Shown here: piece by piece, positions 23,440 to 32,342 of the stretch | Numbering within the stretch: position 1 is the stretch's first letter | How the letters are laid out: every line of letters begins with the position of its first letter | NCBI GenBank assembly: GCA_004292855.1 | Contig: RDXN01000064.1 | Span: 1-57,764 of the forward strand | Direction of reading: 5' to 3' | Source: Cytophagales bacterium | GTDB lineage: Bacteria; Bacteroidota; Bacteroidia; Cytophagales; Spirosomataceae | DNA length: 57,764 nt | Translations under genes and position numbers: made by a program | The notes under the pieces: model-generated | Databases searched by the model: none | Told to the model about the DNA's origin: nothing | Seen by the model: only the letters and a program-made list of their open reading frames with translations

Positions 23440-24998
23440 CAGGCGGGTTGGTTTAGCCACAAGTTAGTGCGTCCGTGTGTTCCTTCCAGCTTCAGTTCCC
23501 AGTCAAACTCTTGCGTGAGTTTTCCCGCTTGCAGTTGTTCGGTGATGCAATCCCGCAACTGCTCGTAAGACACTTCGGTGAATGCCTGACTGATGACATT
23601 GAACGGAACCCCTTCCAACTCGCGAATGGAAAACCACGCTAATAACCGCTCGGCTAAACTGGGTTGACTGATAACCGTTGGGTGGGCGGTAGTCTCCTCC
23701 CGCTCCATTTCACGTTTGTGGATTACGTTACTAAGCAGCTTTAGTTTCCGGTCTGAGTTTCGCTGATTAACCCGCCGACTTGCCGGGCTTGGTTCTGATT
23801 CTGGCAACCGCACCCCGCTCACGTCCAACTGCCCCGAAAACGCCCGTTGCAGCAAACTCTGATAGAGATTCTGCAACGCGACCAACGATTCCCGTTGCCG
23901 CGTTTTAAGCGTTTCGACGTGATTGACGATGCGCCCAAACGTAGCTTGCACAACCGGATCGGGTATATAAGCAGGAAAGTTTTTCAGTTGATTTAGATTG
24001 ATTGATGCTATACCTGTGGTTTGTTTGGCAGCTTTGAGAAAGTAATTTTTACCATATCGACTACCAATCAGGTTGCACAAATAATGAGGCTCAATGCTGC
24101 TGAATACGCGCACTCGGAAAATATGGTTTTGATGAATGCAATGCTCAATCTCATTACTCCATACAGCCCCTCGACCCAATTTGTCAGGGTCTCCGCCTTC
24201 CGTCAAAAGAATATCACCTTGTTGAAGTTGATACTTCTCAACCTCACGTTGGGATACCTCAATAGTTTTGATTTCACTAAGATCAAATTTACCATCCTGC
24301 ACGTTTGCGACACGCATATAAGGTAGTTCAATCGGGTGTTTGATGGCCTGACGGGTGTTTTTTGTTACACCAGAAACAATATCCGCTAAATTCCCCAACG
24401 GTTCTTTTTTCCATCCCTTCTCATTCTTCGTCGGATCGCCGAACAACTCCAAGAACGTGCTTCTGAGAAAATCGTCCAACAAAGCCAAACTCCGCTGCCG
24501 GGTGGCAATCAACTCCTCGGCCCGGCTCAGAAGATGAGCAATCTGGCGTTGGGTTGTGAGATCGTCGGGAAATGGTATTCTGACATCTGCTAAACTTTTC
24601 TTGTTCAACGTTTCGCCCTTTGCTGCATTATTACCGCTCGATAATGGCACAAACTTCAAAGCGTAATATAAATAATCAGCATCAATCAGATCATGATTTT
24701 TGATTGGTAAAGCTGCTATTGCTTCGTTCGTATATAAGTCAGTGTCCGCAAAAGCCAATTTGCCAATGCTCAGTTTAAAGCTGAGTAACAAAGTTCCTGC
24801 CGGAACCAACCGGCAGTTGCATTCTTGAATGGCTTTCGCTGTAATTCGCTCTTTTGTAACTGATACTTTGCGCGACTTCAAATCCGAAATACTTACCCAA
24901 GGTTTCCCTTCCCCCCAATACCTTGGCTCACTGCGGCTTGGTGTTCTACCGATATTTATTTCGCACAAATTTTCTAGCCTCTCCGTCGTCCAATTCAT
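23439..24998 (-). CDS. hsdS: Type I restriction-modification specificity subunit HsdS with extended tail
   Basis: The 519-residue protein has two target-recognition domains, residues about 1-160 (MNWTTERLENLCEINIGRTP, then KPWVSISDL) and about 190-370 (PLGNLADIVSGV, then LPYMRVANVQDGKFD). Each is followed by a helical spacer (QRQIAHLLSRAEELIATRQR and FGRIVNHVETLKTRQRESLV), the classic HsdS plan. Ordinary HsdS ends soon after the second spacer with AFSGQL, present here near 390. About 120 further residues follow, with a charged linker and a compact helical or winged domain (LAERLLAWFSIRELEGVPFN). This tail could dock the downstream ATPase or HNH protein. The start overlaps the hsdM stop by four bases. 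Confidence 0.9.
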   Translation of the reverse strand: MNWTTERLENLCEINIGRTPSRSEPRYWGEGKPWVSISDLKSRKVSVTKERITAKAIQECNCRLVPAGTLLLSFKLSIGKLAFADTDLYTNEAIAALPIKNHDLIDADYLYYALKFVPLSSGNNAAKGETLNKKSLADVRIPFPDDLTTQRQIAHLLSRAEELIATRQRSLALLDDFLRSTFLELFGDPTKNEKGWKKEPLGNLADIVSGVTKNTRQAIKHPIELPYMRVANVQDGKFDLSEIKTIEVSQREVEKYQLQQGDILLTEGGDPDKLGRGAVWSNEIEHCIHQNHIFRVRVFSSIEPHYLCNLIGSRYGKNYFLKAAKQTTGIASINLNQLKNFPAYIPDPVVQATFGRIVNHVETLKTRQRESLVALQNLYQSLLQRAFSGQLDVSGVRLPESEPSPASRRVNQRNSDRKLKLLSNVIHKREMEREETTAHPTVISQPSLAERLLAWFSIRELEGVPFNVISQAFTEVSYEQLRDCITEQLQAGKLTQEFDWELKLEGTHGRTNLWLNQPA

Positions 24999-26533
24999 CT
25001 CAAATACCCTTCCAATTCGTCGATGCCGTTCACAATTGCGGTTTCCAAAACGCGTAGCTGCGCCAGAATATCACGGGGTGCGTCGTAGTGAACGGCTTCA
25101 TATTCTTTTTCTTGATAAATATTCAAGCCAAGACTATAATCACTGTCTACAATGTCTTGCTTTGAGACAAAAAAACATTGGCCCTTTCGGTCAGCAGGGG
25201 TAGCGTTGGCGCGGTCGTGATAGCGTGTCACGATGTCCTGCAAATCGCCGTAGCCCGTGAGTTTGGTGCGTTTGTCGTCCAGCGTGCGCCCATCGTCCTT
25301 CATTTCATAAAACCAGGTTCGGTCGGTTCGGCCTGCCTTCGTAAAAATCAGTAGGGCCGTACTAACCCCAGCGTAGGGCTTAAACACGCCCGATGGAATC
25401 GTAATAACGGCTTTTAGTTCGGCCTCCTCCACCATCTTCTGGCGGATCAGTTTAAAGGCGGAGCCGGAGCCAAACAGCACGCCCTGCGGCACAATCACGG
25501 CGGCTGTGCCTCCGGGCCGGAGCATTCGGATGATGCGTTCTAGAAACAGCAGTTCGGTTTTGGTGGTAGGTAGTTTCAGGTTCTCGTTGATGTCGCCCTT
25601 GTCAATATTGCCCGTAAATGGTGGATTGGCAAACACATAATCGTATTTGATCTCCTCCTTGTATTCTTTTGACAACGTATCCCTGTAGTCTACCTGCGGG
25701 TTCTTAAAACCATGCATCATCAGGTTCATTAAACCCATTCGAACCATAGTCTGGTCAATATCGAACCCTTGAAAGTATCTACTTTCCCAAGTCAACCGCT
25801 TTTTAGTAGTCAACTGATCCGCTCTTGTCCCTCGTAAAAAACCATCCTCATCACGTTTCAGATAATCGTCTTTATCTGTTGTGTATTGAGTGAGAATGTA
25901 CAGATAAGCAGCTAATAAAAAACCGCCCGACCCGCAAGCAGGATCAGCAATTCTCTTGTTTATCTTAGGCCGAACCAGTTCAACCGCTAGATCGATAATA
26001 TGCCTCGGTGTTCTAAATTGCCCATTCCGGCCTGCTTGGGCCAAACCCGTGAGTAAATGTTCATAGACATCCCCCTGAATATCCTGAAGGGTATGCCCTT
26101 TGATTTTGGCATCATTATCAATTTCTGTGTAAATCTGCTCAATCAGCTTTACAGCGTCTTTCATCAAAGAAGGCTTGGGAATGACAAACACAGCATTCTG
26201 CATGTGCTTAACAAACGGGCTATCCTCGTCACTTAATTCAGTTTTCAAAAAAGGGAATACGGCTAATTGCACTCGACTAAGCATTTCGCCTTCGGGTAGT
26301 TCCTTAAACTTCCGCCACCGAAGTTCCTGCTTATCTATATAATTTTCAGGCTTATCTGCCTGACCGGGTGGCAAAAACCTTCCAATGAAAAGGAAATCTT
26401 GAGCGTCAATAATCCGCATGAACAGCAGGTAGGTAATCTGTTCGATGGCTGTCAGCGGATTGGCAATCCCGCCCGACCAGAATTTGTCCCAAAGCTGGTT
26501 AATCAGGCGTTTAATAGTAGGGTTCTGTAGCAT
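24995..26533 (-). CDS. hsdM: Type I restriction-modification methyltransferase subunit HsdM
   Basis: The protein is 512 residues from the ATG at 26533 (MLQNPTIKRLINQLWDKFWS), the usual HsdM N-terminus; an ATG at 26596 would add 21 residues. It methylates adenine N6 in the target chosen by HsdS. The SAM motif is DPACGSGGFLLAAY near residue 196 and the catalytic motif NPPF near 302 (VFANPPFTGN). HsdM_N occupies the first 130 residues. It heads an operon of overlapping or closely spaced genes: hsdS, ATPase, HNH, papain-like, small protein. No HsdR gene occurs anywhere in the window. A 9-bp perfect hairpin lies just upstream of the start. Confidence 0.93.
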   Translation of the reverse strand: MLQNPTIKRLINQLWDKFWSGGIANPLTAIEQITYLLFMRIIDAQDFLFIGRFLPPGQADKPENYIDKQELRWRKFKELPEGEMLSRVQLAVFPFLKTELSDEDSPFVKHMQNAVFVIPKPSLMKDAVKLIEQIYTEIDNDAKIKGHTLQDIQGDVYEHLLTGLAQAGRNGQFRTPRHIIDLAVELVRPKINKRIADPACGSGGFLLAAYLYILTQYTTDKDDYLKRDEDGFLRGTRADQLTTKKRLTWESRYFQGFDIDQTMVRMGLMNLMMHGFKNPQVDYRDTLSKEYKEEIKYDYVFANPPFTGNIDKGDINENLKLPTTKTELLFLERIIRMLRPGGTAAVIVPQGVLFGSGSAFKLIRQKMVEEAELKAVITIPSGVFKPYAGVSTALLIFTKAGRTDRTWFYEMKDDGRTLDDKRTKLTGYGDLQDIVTRYHDRANATPADRKGQCFFVSKQDIVDSDYSLGLNIYQEKEYEAVHYDAPRDILAQLRVLETAIVNGIDELEGYLR

Positions 26534-26552
26534 GTACGGCTTGAAAAACTGG

Positions 26553-26573
26553 GCAAAAAACTCGGTTTTTTGC
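26553..26573. promoter_or_regulatory. Perfect 9-bp hairpin just upstream of hsdM
   Basis: GCAAAAAAC and GTTTTTTGC flank three bases, ending 19 bases before the chosen hsdM ATG (26533). It could be an operator or an RNA hairpin at the start of the transcript. If the longer hsdM start were used it would be coding. Confidence 0.4.
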
Positions 26574-26689
26574 GAATATAATGCCGATAACGGCAAATAG
26601 CCCTGAGGCTCTTCACTTCAATTTTCACTTTGAAAGGTATCCGGCCACGATTCACTACCAAGTCAAGTAGTTAGGGTCTCAACACAAAA

Positions 26690-26727
26690 AATAAAAAAAA
26701 GCCCATTGAATTGCTCAACGGGCTTTC
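26690..26727 (-). terminator. Terminator of the S9 peptidase gene
   Basis: On the minus strand AGCCCGTTGA and TCAATGGGCT pair (one wobble) around five bases and are followed by TTTTTTTTATTTTTTG. It insulates the defence-like operon from the S9 peptidase gene upstream. Confidence 0.88.
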
Positions 26728-26751
26728 GGTGAGGATCAACATGTCAAAACA

Positions 26752-29265
26752 TTACTTCTCCCCGCCCCCTACTTTCGCGGGTTTTTGGCCGTTGGCGGTC
26801 GAGTTGGGTTTGGGGTTTTTCACGTAGGCATCGAGCCAGCCGTTCATTTCCCAGAGCATGTGCAGGAGCGACTCTTTGGCCGTGTAGCCGTGACTCTCGT
26901 AAGGCAGCATCACCAGGCGGGTAGTGGCCCCAAAACCCTTAAGCGCGTTGTAATACCGCTCCGACTGAATCGGGTACGTGCCGGTGTTATTATCGGCCTC
27001 GCCATGCACGAGCAACAGGGGCGACTTCATCTTGTCGGCGTTCATGAAGGGCGACATTTTGTTGTAGACCTCCGGGGCCTGCCAGTAGCTGCGTTGCTCG
27101 TTCTGGAAACCAAAGGGTGTGAGGGTCCGATTGTAGGCCCCGCTCCGGGCAATCCCCGCCCGAAACAACCGACTGTTGCTGAGCAGGTTGGCCGTCATGA
27201 AAGCCCCGTACGAGTGCCCACCTACGCCCACGCGGGTCGAATCGACGACACCGAGCCGGACGCCTTCGTCAATGGCGGCTTTCGCGCTCGACACCAGTTG
27301 GTCCACGTACGTATCGTTGGGTTCTTTGTCGCCCTCGCCCACGATGGGGATGCTGGCGTTGTCGAGAATCGCGTAGCCCATTGTCACGAACGCAGCCGCG
27401 CCCCAGTAGCTAATCCGGTTGAACTGATACGGCGACCCCGACACCTGACTAGCGGCATCTTTGCTCTTGAACTCAGCCGGATAGGCCCACAGGAACGTGG
27501 GCAGCGGGCCGTTTTCTTTCTTGTAATCGGCAGGGAGATAGAGTGTTGAGGTGAGTTCGACACCGTCGGCGCGTTTGTAGCGAAGTTGCTGTTTCTGAAC
27601 GCCTTTCAGTTGTGGGTACGGGTGCGGGAAGTTCGTTACGGGGGTGAGCGCAACCGCAGCCGCTCCTTTTTTGCCTTTTGGATACAGGTTCCGAATGAAA
27701 TAGTTGGGGTTCACGTCGGGCGTTTCGCGGGTGGTCAGGATCAGGCCTTTGGCTGCGTCGAGCACGTTGATGGGCCGCTCGAATACAGTGGCATCCGCTC
27801 CGGCCTCGCCTGACCGCCAGACGATGCGGCTTTGCTTGGTGTTCAGGTTGAACACGCTCACAAACGGGCGGTCGCCCTGGGGCGAGGCTCCCTGCGCATT
27901 GAGCATCATGATCTCGTTGTTCGGCAATAAGTTCAGCACCGAACGCCCGTAGGCGTTGCGCCGGGTGTCGGGGTCACCGGGGTTACTGTAGCGGTCCTCG
28001 TAGGAGCGGTCAAAAAGCACAGAAGTCTGCCAGTTAGCAGGATTCACGAGTTTGGTCAACTCCTTGCGCGACTGCCACCAGCGTTCCTGAGCCAGAGCTG
28101 TGTTGTCATTACCCCATTGGAAGCCCTCGAACCGATACTGAGCCGCGTAAATTTCTTTGGGTTGTCCCGTAAATGGCGCGTCGATCAGGAATACCTTGTC
28201 GCGAATAACTGCCTTCACTTTGGGATCACCGTTGTCCTGCGCTTCCACGTAATACACCGACGCGGGGGCATCGTTGCGCCAGCCGAATTCACGCGGACCA
28301 GAGGGCGCACCATCGGGGCTGTAGGGCACACTCTCCTGCAACGGGCTGTCAACCAGCGTTTTCGCCAGTTGGCCGTCTATGCTGAAGATATCTGTTCGGG
28401 TTGGAAACCGGTAGACCGGCACGAGGTATGAAAACGGTGTATGGATAGTCTGCACCAGCACATAACGGCCATCGGGCGAGGGCGACGCCCCCCCGATAAC
28501 GCCCGGCCCACCGATGGGTTGCGCCTGCCCGTCGAGCGTTACGCGCATGACCTGAGAGGTGGCGTAATACGCAAACTGGGCTTCATCGGAGGGGCTTTTG
28601 AGCAAGTCCTGATAGGTGGGAGCCTGCCCCCGCTTTCCGCCAACGTTCTCCTGTGTGGTTGGCCCCGCCGGTACGCGGGTAACCTCCGGTGCTTGTCCCC
28701 GGTTAACCGGAATAGCCTTCACGATCAGGCTTTTACTATCGGATACCCATTGAACAGGCGCACCCAACACCCCATTCAAAGCAAACGTGCCTACGCGTCG
28801 GGCGGTTGCCGTGGCTACGTCGGCCATGTAGAGTTCAATTTGGCTGTTAGTCGTGTGGGTAAAGGCAATTTTGGTTTCATCGGGCGACCACTGCACGTTG
28901 CCGAGTTGGGGCGACGCGGGCAGCCCACTAAGGGCTGTTTCCAGGCCATCGGGCAATTTTTTAAGCTTGAGGCCCGTCAGAAACTGCGCCCGGCTGGGAC
29001 CGTTGGTGGCGGGGTTCATCCGCAAACCTGCCAGCCGGAGTTCGGGCTGAGACAACTCGGCGATGGTCGGGTTGGCGGCTCGCTCCAGAATTAAAAGGTA
29101 ATCGCCCGGTCGGCGTTCCGACTTCCCCGACACGCTCACGGCGGGCGTTGGCGGCACCGTCACGAGGTCGGCGAGGGGTTTGGGGGGTGTTTGATACGAC
29201 TGGGCGAAGAGCGAGACTGGTGCTGTAAGTACCAGAAAGCAGGCGATGATAAGGAATTGTTTCAT
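26752..29265 (-). CDS. S9-family prolyl oligopeptidase-like serine peptidase
   Basis: The 837-residue secreted enzyme starts at 29265 (MKQFLIIACFLVLTAPVSLF, cleaved near Ala-Gln); an ATG 63 bases earlier lies in a repeat. Residues 80-560 look like the beta-propeller (WSPDETKIAFTHTTNSQIEL, SPSPDGRYVLV). The alpha/beta hydrolase domain has the catalytic Ser near 686 in GVGGHSYGAFMT, Asp near 758 in LLVHGEADNN and His near 790 in YESHGYTAKES. The motif set resembles the S9D glutamyl-endopeptidase branch. It is probably periplasmic and degrades peptides. It is a single gene with its own terminator; a palindromic repeat lies over its upstream region. Confidence 0.92.
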   Translation of the reverse strand: MKQFLIIACFLVLTAPVSLFAQSYQTPPKPLADLVTVPPTPAVSVSGKSERRPGDYLLILERAANPTIAELSQPELRLAGLRMNPATNGPSRAQFLTGLKLKKLPDGLETALSGLPASPQLGNVQWSPDETKIAFTHTTNSQIELYMADVATATARRVGTFALNGVLGAPVQWVSDSKSLIVKAIPVNRGQAPEVTRVPAGPTTQENVGGKRGQAPTYQDLLKSPSDEAQFAYYATSQVMRVTLDGQAQPIGGPGVIGGASPSPDGRYVLVQTIHTPFSYLVPVYRFPTRTDIFSIDGQLAKTLVDSPLQESVPYSPDGAPSGPREFGWRNDAPASVYYVEAQDNGDPKVKAVIRDKVFLIDAPFTGQPKEIYAAQYRFEGFQWGNDNTALAQERWWQSRKELTKLVNPANWQTSVLFDRSYEDRYSNPGDPDTRRNAYGRSVLNLLPNNEIMMLNAQGASPQGDRPFVSVFNLNTKQSRIVWRSGEAGADATVFERPINVLDAAKGLILTTRETPDVNPNYFIRNLYPKGKKGAAAVALTPVTNFPHPYPQLKGVQKQQLRYKRADGVELTSTLYLPADYKKENGPLPTFLWAYPAEFKSKDAASQVSGSPYQFNRISYWGAAAFVTMGYAILDNASIPIVGEGDKEPNDTYVDQLVSSAKAAIDEGVRLGVVDSTRVGVGGHSYGAFMTANLLSNSRLFRAGIARSGAYNRTLTPFGFQNEQRSYWQAPEVYNKMSPFMNADKMKSPLLLVHGEADNNTGTYPIQSERYYNALKGFGATTRLVMLPYESHGYTAKESLLHMLWEMNGWLDAYVKNPKPNSTANGQKPAKVGGGEK

Positions 29266-29270
29266 AGTGT

Positions 29271-29342
29271 AGGGGCGGACCCACGTGTCCGCACTGGTTT
29301 TGACAAATATACCATTGGGGGCAGACACGTGGGTCTGCTCCC
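29271..29342. repeat. Palindromic element upstream of S9 peptidase gene (CCCACGTGTC family)
   Basis: The left part 29271-29292 (core GCGGACCCACGTGTCCGC) and the right part 29317-29342 (core GCAGACACGTGGGTCTGC) are inverted copies differing by transitions. Each core is also nearly self-complementary. It lies between the divergent S9 peptidase and the plus-strand lipoprotein gene. Confidence 0.75.
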
Positions 29343-29424
29343 AACGAAATCCACCCCACCGAATAATAAAAATGACTAGAATGAGGCTTTATACCGTTAT
29401 TTGATCAGAACAATTAATGTATTC

Positions 29425-30300
29425 ATGTTTTCTCGACTGCTTATTATTCTCCTGATCTTTCTGTTCTTCGGCTGCAAACGCCCGACGCCAACCCCGTCCT
29501 CTACGGTCCAGTTTTCGTCGGACCCTACGGCAGTGGGCATCGTACCAGGTCAAATTGACGAGGCATCCGGTATGGTCGATAGCCGGAGTATGGCGGGTAA
29601 TCTGTGGGTGCATCAGGACAGTGGCAACCCCGCCGAAATCGCTTTGCTGGGTCATGATGGCAAAATAAAGGGTAAACTTTCGGTTCCAAACGCGCAGAAT
29701 CTGGACTGGGAAGACATGGGCATTGGCCCCGGACCGCAGGGCAACACAAACTACCTTTATCTGGCCGATATTGGGGACAATAACGCCCAATACGCCACCC
29801 GGACCATCTACCGTTTTCCCGAACCCGCTAGCTTAAGCACATCCATTCAGGCAGTTGAGCGCATTAACTTTCGTTATCCCGACGGTCCCCGCGATGCCGA
29901 AGCGGTTTTGGTCGATCCGCAAACCCGCGATATTTACATTATTTCAAAACCCGAACAGCGCGTTCGGCTTTACCGGTTGAAATACCCTCAAAACATAGCC
30001 GAGGTCACCACTGCCGAGGCCCTGGGCGAACTCCCTTTATCGGTTGTAACGGGGGCAACTATCTCGACCGATGGCACCGAAATCCTGATCCGAACTTATA
30101 CTAATGTGCTGTATTTCAAGCGACAAGCGAACCAACCATTGCCCGATGCGATTCAGCTACAATCGGGCCGAGCGTTGCCTTACCGACTCGAACCTCAAGG
30201 CGAAGCCGTTTGTTTCGACCGGGAGAACAAGGGGTTTTTCACGTTGAGCGAACGGCTCAATGCCCCGGCGGTGTCGCTGTTTTATTACGCTAAAAAGTGA
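29425..30300 (+). CDS. Lipoprotein with predicted beta-propeller
   Basis: The 291-residue precursor starts at ATG 29425 with MFSRLLIILLIFLFFGCKRP, a strong lipoprotein signal (Cys17). A TTG eight codons upstream is less likely. The mature part has repeated four-stranded blades: GNLWVHQDSGNPAEIALLGH, NYLYLADIGDNNAQ, DAEAVLVDPQTRDIYIISKP and GFFTLSERLNAPAVSLFYY. This pattern is typical of YncE/phytase-like propellers. Function is unknown. The S41 peptidase gene begins four bases after its stop, so the two are co-transcribed. Confidence 0.82.
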   Translation: MFSRLLIILLIFLFFGCKRPTPTPSSTVQFSSDPTAVGIVPGQIDEASGMVDSRSMAGNLWVHQDSGNPAEIALLGHDGKIKGKLSVPNAQNLDWEDMGIGPGPQGNTNYLYLADIGDNNAQYATRTIYRFPEPASLSTSIQAVERINFRYPDGPRDAEAVLVDPQTRDIYIISKPEQRVRLYRLKYPQNIAEVTTAEALGELPLSVVTGATISTDGTEILIRTYTNVLYFKRQANQPLPDAIQLQSGRALPYRLEPQGEAVCFDRENKGFFTLSERLNAPAVSLFYYAKK

Positions 30301-30304
30301 GTGG

Positions 30305-31810
30305 ATGAAGTATTTATTACTCTGTTTATTGACGGTTACCACTGTTCTGGCGCAGCCTGCCGCTAAGCCAACGCGGGCCACCCAATCTATTTCTGTTGAT
30401 GCACTAAAAGCCGATTTCCGAACGTTGCGGGCTGCTTTTGAGGAATTGCACCCCGCCCTGTATCGCTACACCCCCCGCGACAGCCTTAACCTCCTGTTCG
30501 ACCAAACCTACGAGTCGATCCGCTACCCGCTCACCGAAACGCAGTTCGTGAACCGACTGTATCCGCTCATCAGTCGAATTCGGTGCGGTCATACCCAACT
30601 CGAACACTCCATAGTCTACCGAAAAGATCCCAATCGACCCCGCCCTGCTCACTTCCCGTTCGGCGTATTGGCACAAGGCAACCAGTTATTTTTGATTCAG
30701 AATCGCTCGACCGATCCGAGCCTGAGAGTAGGCAGCGAAATTTTGTCGATCAACGGCGTATCGGCAGAGGAACTCCTCCACGAAACCCGCCAACAATGGA
30801 GCAGCGACGGTTATAACCAGACATGGGTCGAGTTTTTCATTAACCAATATAACGCCCTTCTCGATGAGGTTGGCACGTTTATACACGGTTGGCGGGGCAC
30901 CTACACGCTCACGGTCCGGCAACCCGATGGAACCACCCGCACCACCACCGTTACCACGCCCCAACCCGCCAAACCCGCCGACACCGCAACGGTCCGGTTG
31001 CAAATGATGCCTGCCAAACCAACCCGCTCGCGTTGGGAACCCAAACCCTACCTAAATCTGCGCCTGTTGCCCGACTCCACCACCGCCCTGCTCACCCTGA
31101 ACGCGCTCGAATACGGCGACGAGGCTTTTTATAAACAGGCGTTTGAACATCTGGAGCGCAAACACATTCAGAATCTGGTGCTCGACATTCGACGGAATCA
31201 CGGGGGCGACGCCCGCATCATCAGTCAATTGATGGCCCACCTTGCCGATGCTCCGTTTGTGCTCATCAAGCAGGTTGAAGGTCCCGTTGCCAACCCCGAC
31301 CGCAGCCGATTCCGGCCCTATTTCGACAAGGGGATTCTCGACAGCCACCGGAGTTCATTTACGGCGGGCATACGACAGGGCGAACTGTATCGGTTCGCGT
31401 TCCGGCCCGAAAATGGCCGCATTACGGGCTATCTGCCACTCGCTAAAGCAAACCGATTTCGGGGTAATTTGTATGTACTCATCGACGGGGGGACGTTCTC
31501 GAACGGGGCCAATTTTGCGGCTGCGTTAAAAGCCCAGCGGGCTAATACTGTGTTTGTTGGTCGCGAAACAGGCGGCACGCAGGCGGGCTGCAACGGCGGC
31601 ACGGTGCAGCGGTTCACGCTCCCCAACTCGGGCATCGTGGTTCAGTTTCCGTGGCTCCGGCTGGTGTCGGCCTCCCCCACCCCCGACGATGGTCACGGCC
31701 TGCGCCCCGACGTGCCCGTTACGCTCACCCCCACCGCCCTCGCCGACAACCGCGACGAAGACCTGGAGACCGCTCTTACGCTCATTCGGACCGGCAGTCA
31801 AAAACGGTGA
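30305..31810 (+). CDS. S41-family (C-terminal processing-like) peptidase
   Basis: The 501-residue precursor starts at 30305 (MKYLLLCLLTVTTVLAQP), four bases after the upstream lipoprotein gene. A helical N-terminal domain (ALKADFRTLRAAFEELHPAL) leads to a PDZ-like part (RVGSEILSINGVSAEELL). The S41 core contains LVLDIRRNHGGD and VLIDGGTFSNGANFAAALK, where Ser399 is the likely nucleophile, followed by FVGRETGGTQAGC. The expected C-terminal tail ends with high-GC coding sequence. It is probably periplasmic. Confidence 0.88.
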   Translation: MKYLLLCLLTVTTVLAQPAAKPTRATQSISVDALKADFRTLRAAFEELHPALYRYTPRDSLNLLFDQTYESIRYPLTETQFVNRLYPLISRIRCGHTQLEHSIVYRKDPNRPRPAHFPFGVLAQGNQLFLIQNRSTDPSLRVGSEILSINGVSAEELLHETRQQWSSDGYNQTWVEFFINQYNALLDEVGTFIHGWRGTYTLTVRQPDGTTRTTTVTTPQPAKPADTATVRLQMMPAKPTRSRWEPKPYLNLRLLPDSTTALLTLNALEYGDEAFYKQAFEHLERKHIQNLVLDIRRNHGGDARIISQLMAHLADAPFVLIKQVEGPVANPDRSRFRPYFDKGILDSHRSSFTAGIRQGELYRFAFRPENGRITGYLPLAKANRFRGNLYVLIDGGTFSNGANFAAALKAQRANTVFVGRETGGTQAGCNGGTVQRFTLPNSGIVVQFPWLRLVSASPTPDDGHGLRPDVPVTLTPTALADNRDEDLETALTLIRTGSQKR

Positions 31811-31829
31811 TTAGAGGGTGGAAAAGCTG

Positions 31830-31837
31830 TACATTTA
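31830..31837 (+). promoter_or_regulatory. -7-like element before YtxH-like gene
   Basis: TACATTTA fits TAnnTTTR and lies 27 bases before the ATG at 31865. Confidence 0.4.
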
Positions 31838-31864
31838 CCTCATCAACCAAAACAATCGACCACA

Positions 31865-32179
31865 ATGGCTGTAAAACCAAAACATCTGGCAACGTTTATC
31901 TTAGGCGCGGCTGCGGGTGCCGCCCTGACCAAGTATCTGCAAACCGAAGAGGGCGAAAAACTGATGGCCGATTTGAAAGAAAAGGGCAATCAATTCAAGA
32001 CCGAAGCCGAAGCCGCCTTCGACAATGCCCCCGACTATTTCGATAACCTGCGTTCGCAGTTGGCTGAGATGCTCAAAACCAATTTTCCCAACGCCGAACA
32101 AACCATCAACGAGGTTTTAGGTAAAAAGCCCGAACTGCCTGCCGAGGGCACGCCAACCAGCACGACGGCTGCGGAGTAA
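31865..32179 (+). CDS. YtxH-like small membrane-anchored protein
   Basis: The 104-residue protein opens with a short hydrophobic glycine/alanine segment (ATFILGAAAGAALTKYLQT at 9-27) that could span the membrane. A charged amphipathic helix follows (EEGEKLMADLKEKGNQFKTE). This is the layout of YtxH-domain proteins (GxxxG-type anchor followed by a coiled coil), often linked to stress. The C-terminal 20 residues are low-complexity. It stands alone, convergent with the Uma2 gene across a palindromic repeat. Confidence 0.75.
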   Translation: MAVKPKHLATFILGAAAGAALTKYLQTEEGEKLMADLKEKGNQFKTEAEAAFDNAPDYFDNLRSQLAEMLKTNFPNAEQTINEVLGKKPELPAEGTPTSTTAAE

Positions 32180-32199
32180 TTTTACGGCACAACAGCCCT

Positions 32200-32314
32200 A
32201 GCCCCGTCGGGGCGACATGTCAATAGAAAGGCAACAGTCCAAGTGTAAGCCAAAGCCCCATCGGGGCGGTATGTGCGAGGATCGACCTTGACATATCGCC
32301 CCGATGGGGCTTTG
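32200..32314. repeat. Three-unit repeat GCCCCGTCGGGGCGACATGT between convergent genes
   Basis: Two direct units (32200-32223 and 32251-32274) and one inverted unit (32288-32314) share a short palindrome GCCCC-n-GGGGC followed by RNATGT. Units one and three can form a stem of about 22 bp with few mismatches. It fills the gap between the YtxH-like and Uma2 genes. Confidence 0.85.
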
Positions 32315-32342
32315 CTTTGCATGCGTAGGGGGTTGTATCTTA

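Noticed and set aside
18647-26596. A complete Type I restriction system
   Set aside because: HsdM and HsdS are present but no HsdR-like helicase-nuclease is encoded here; the other genes do not substitute for its domains one to one.
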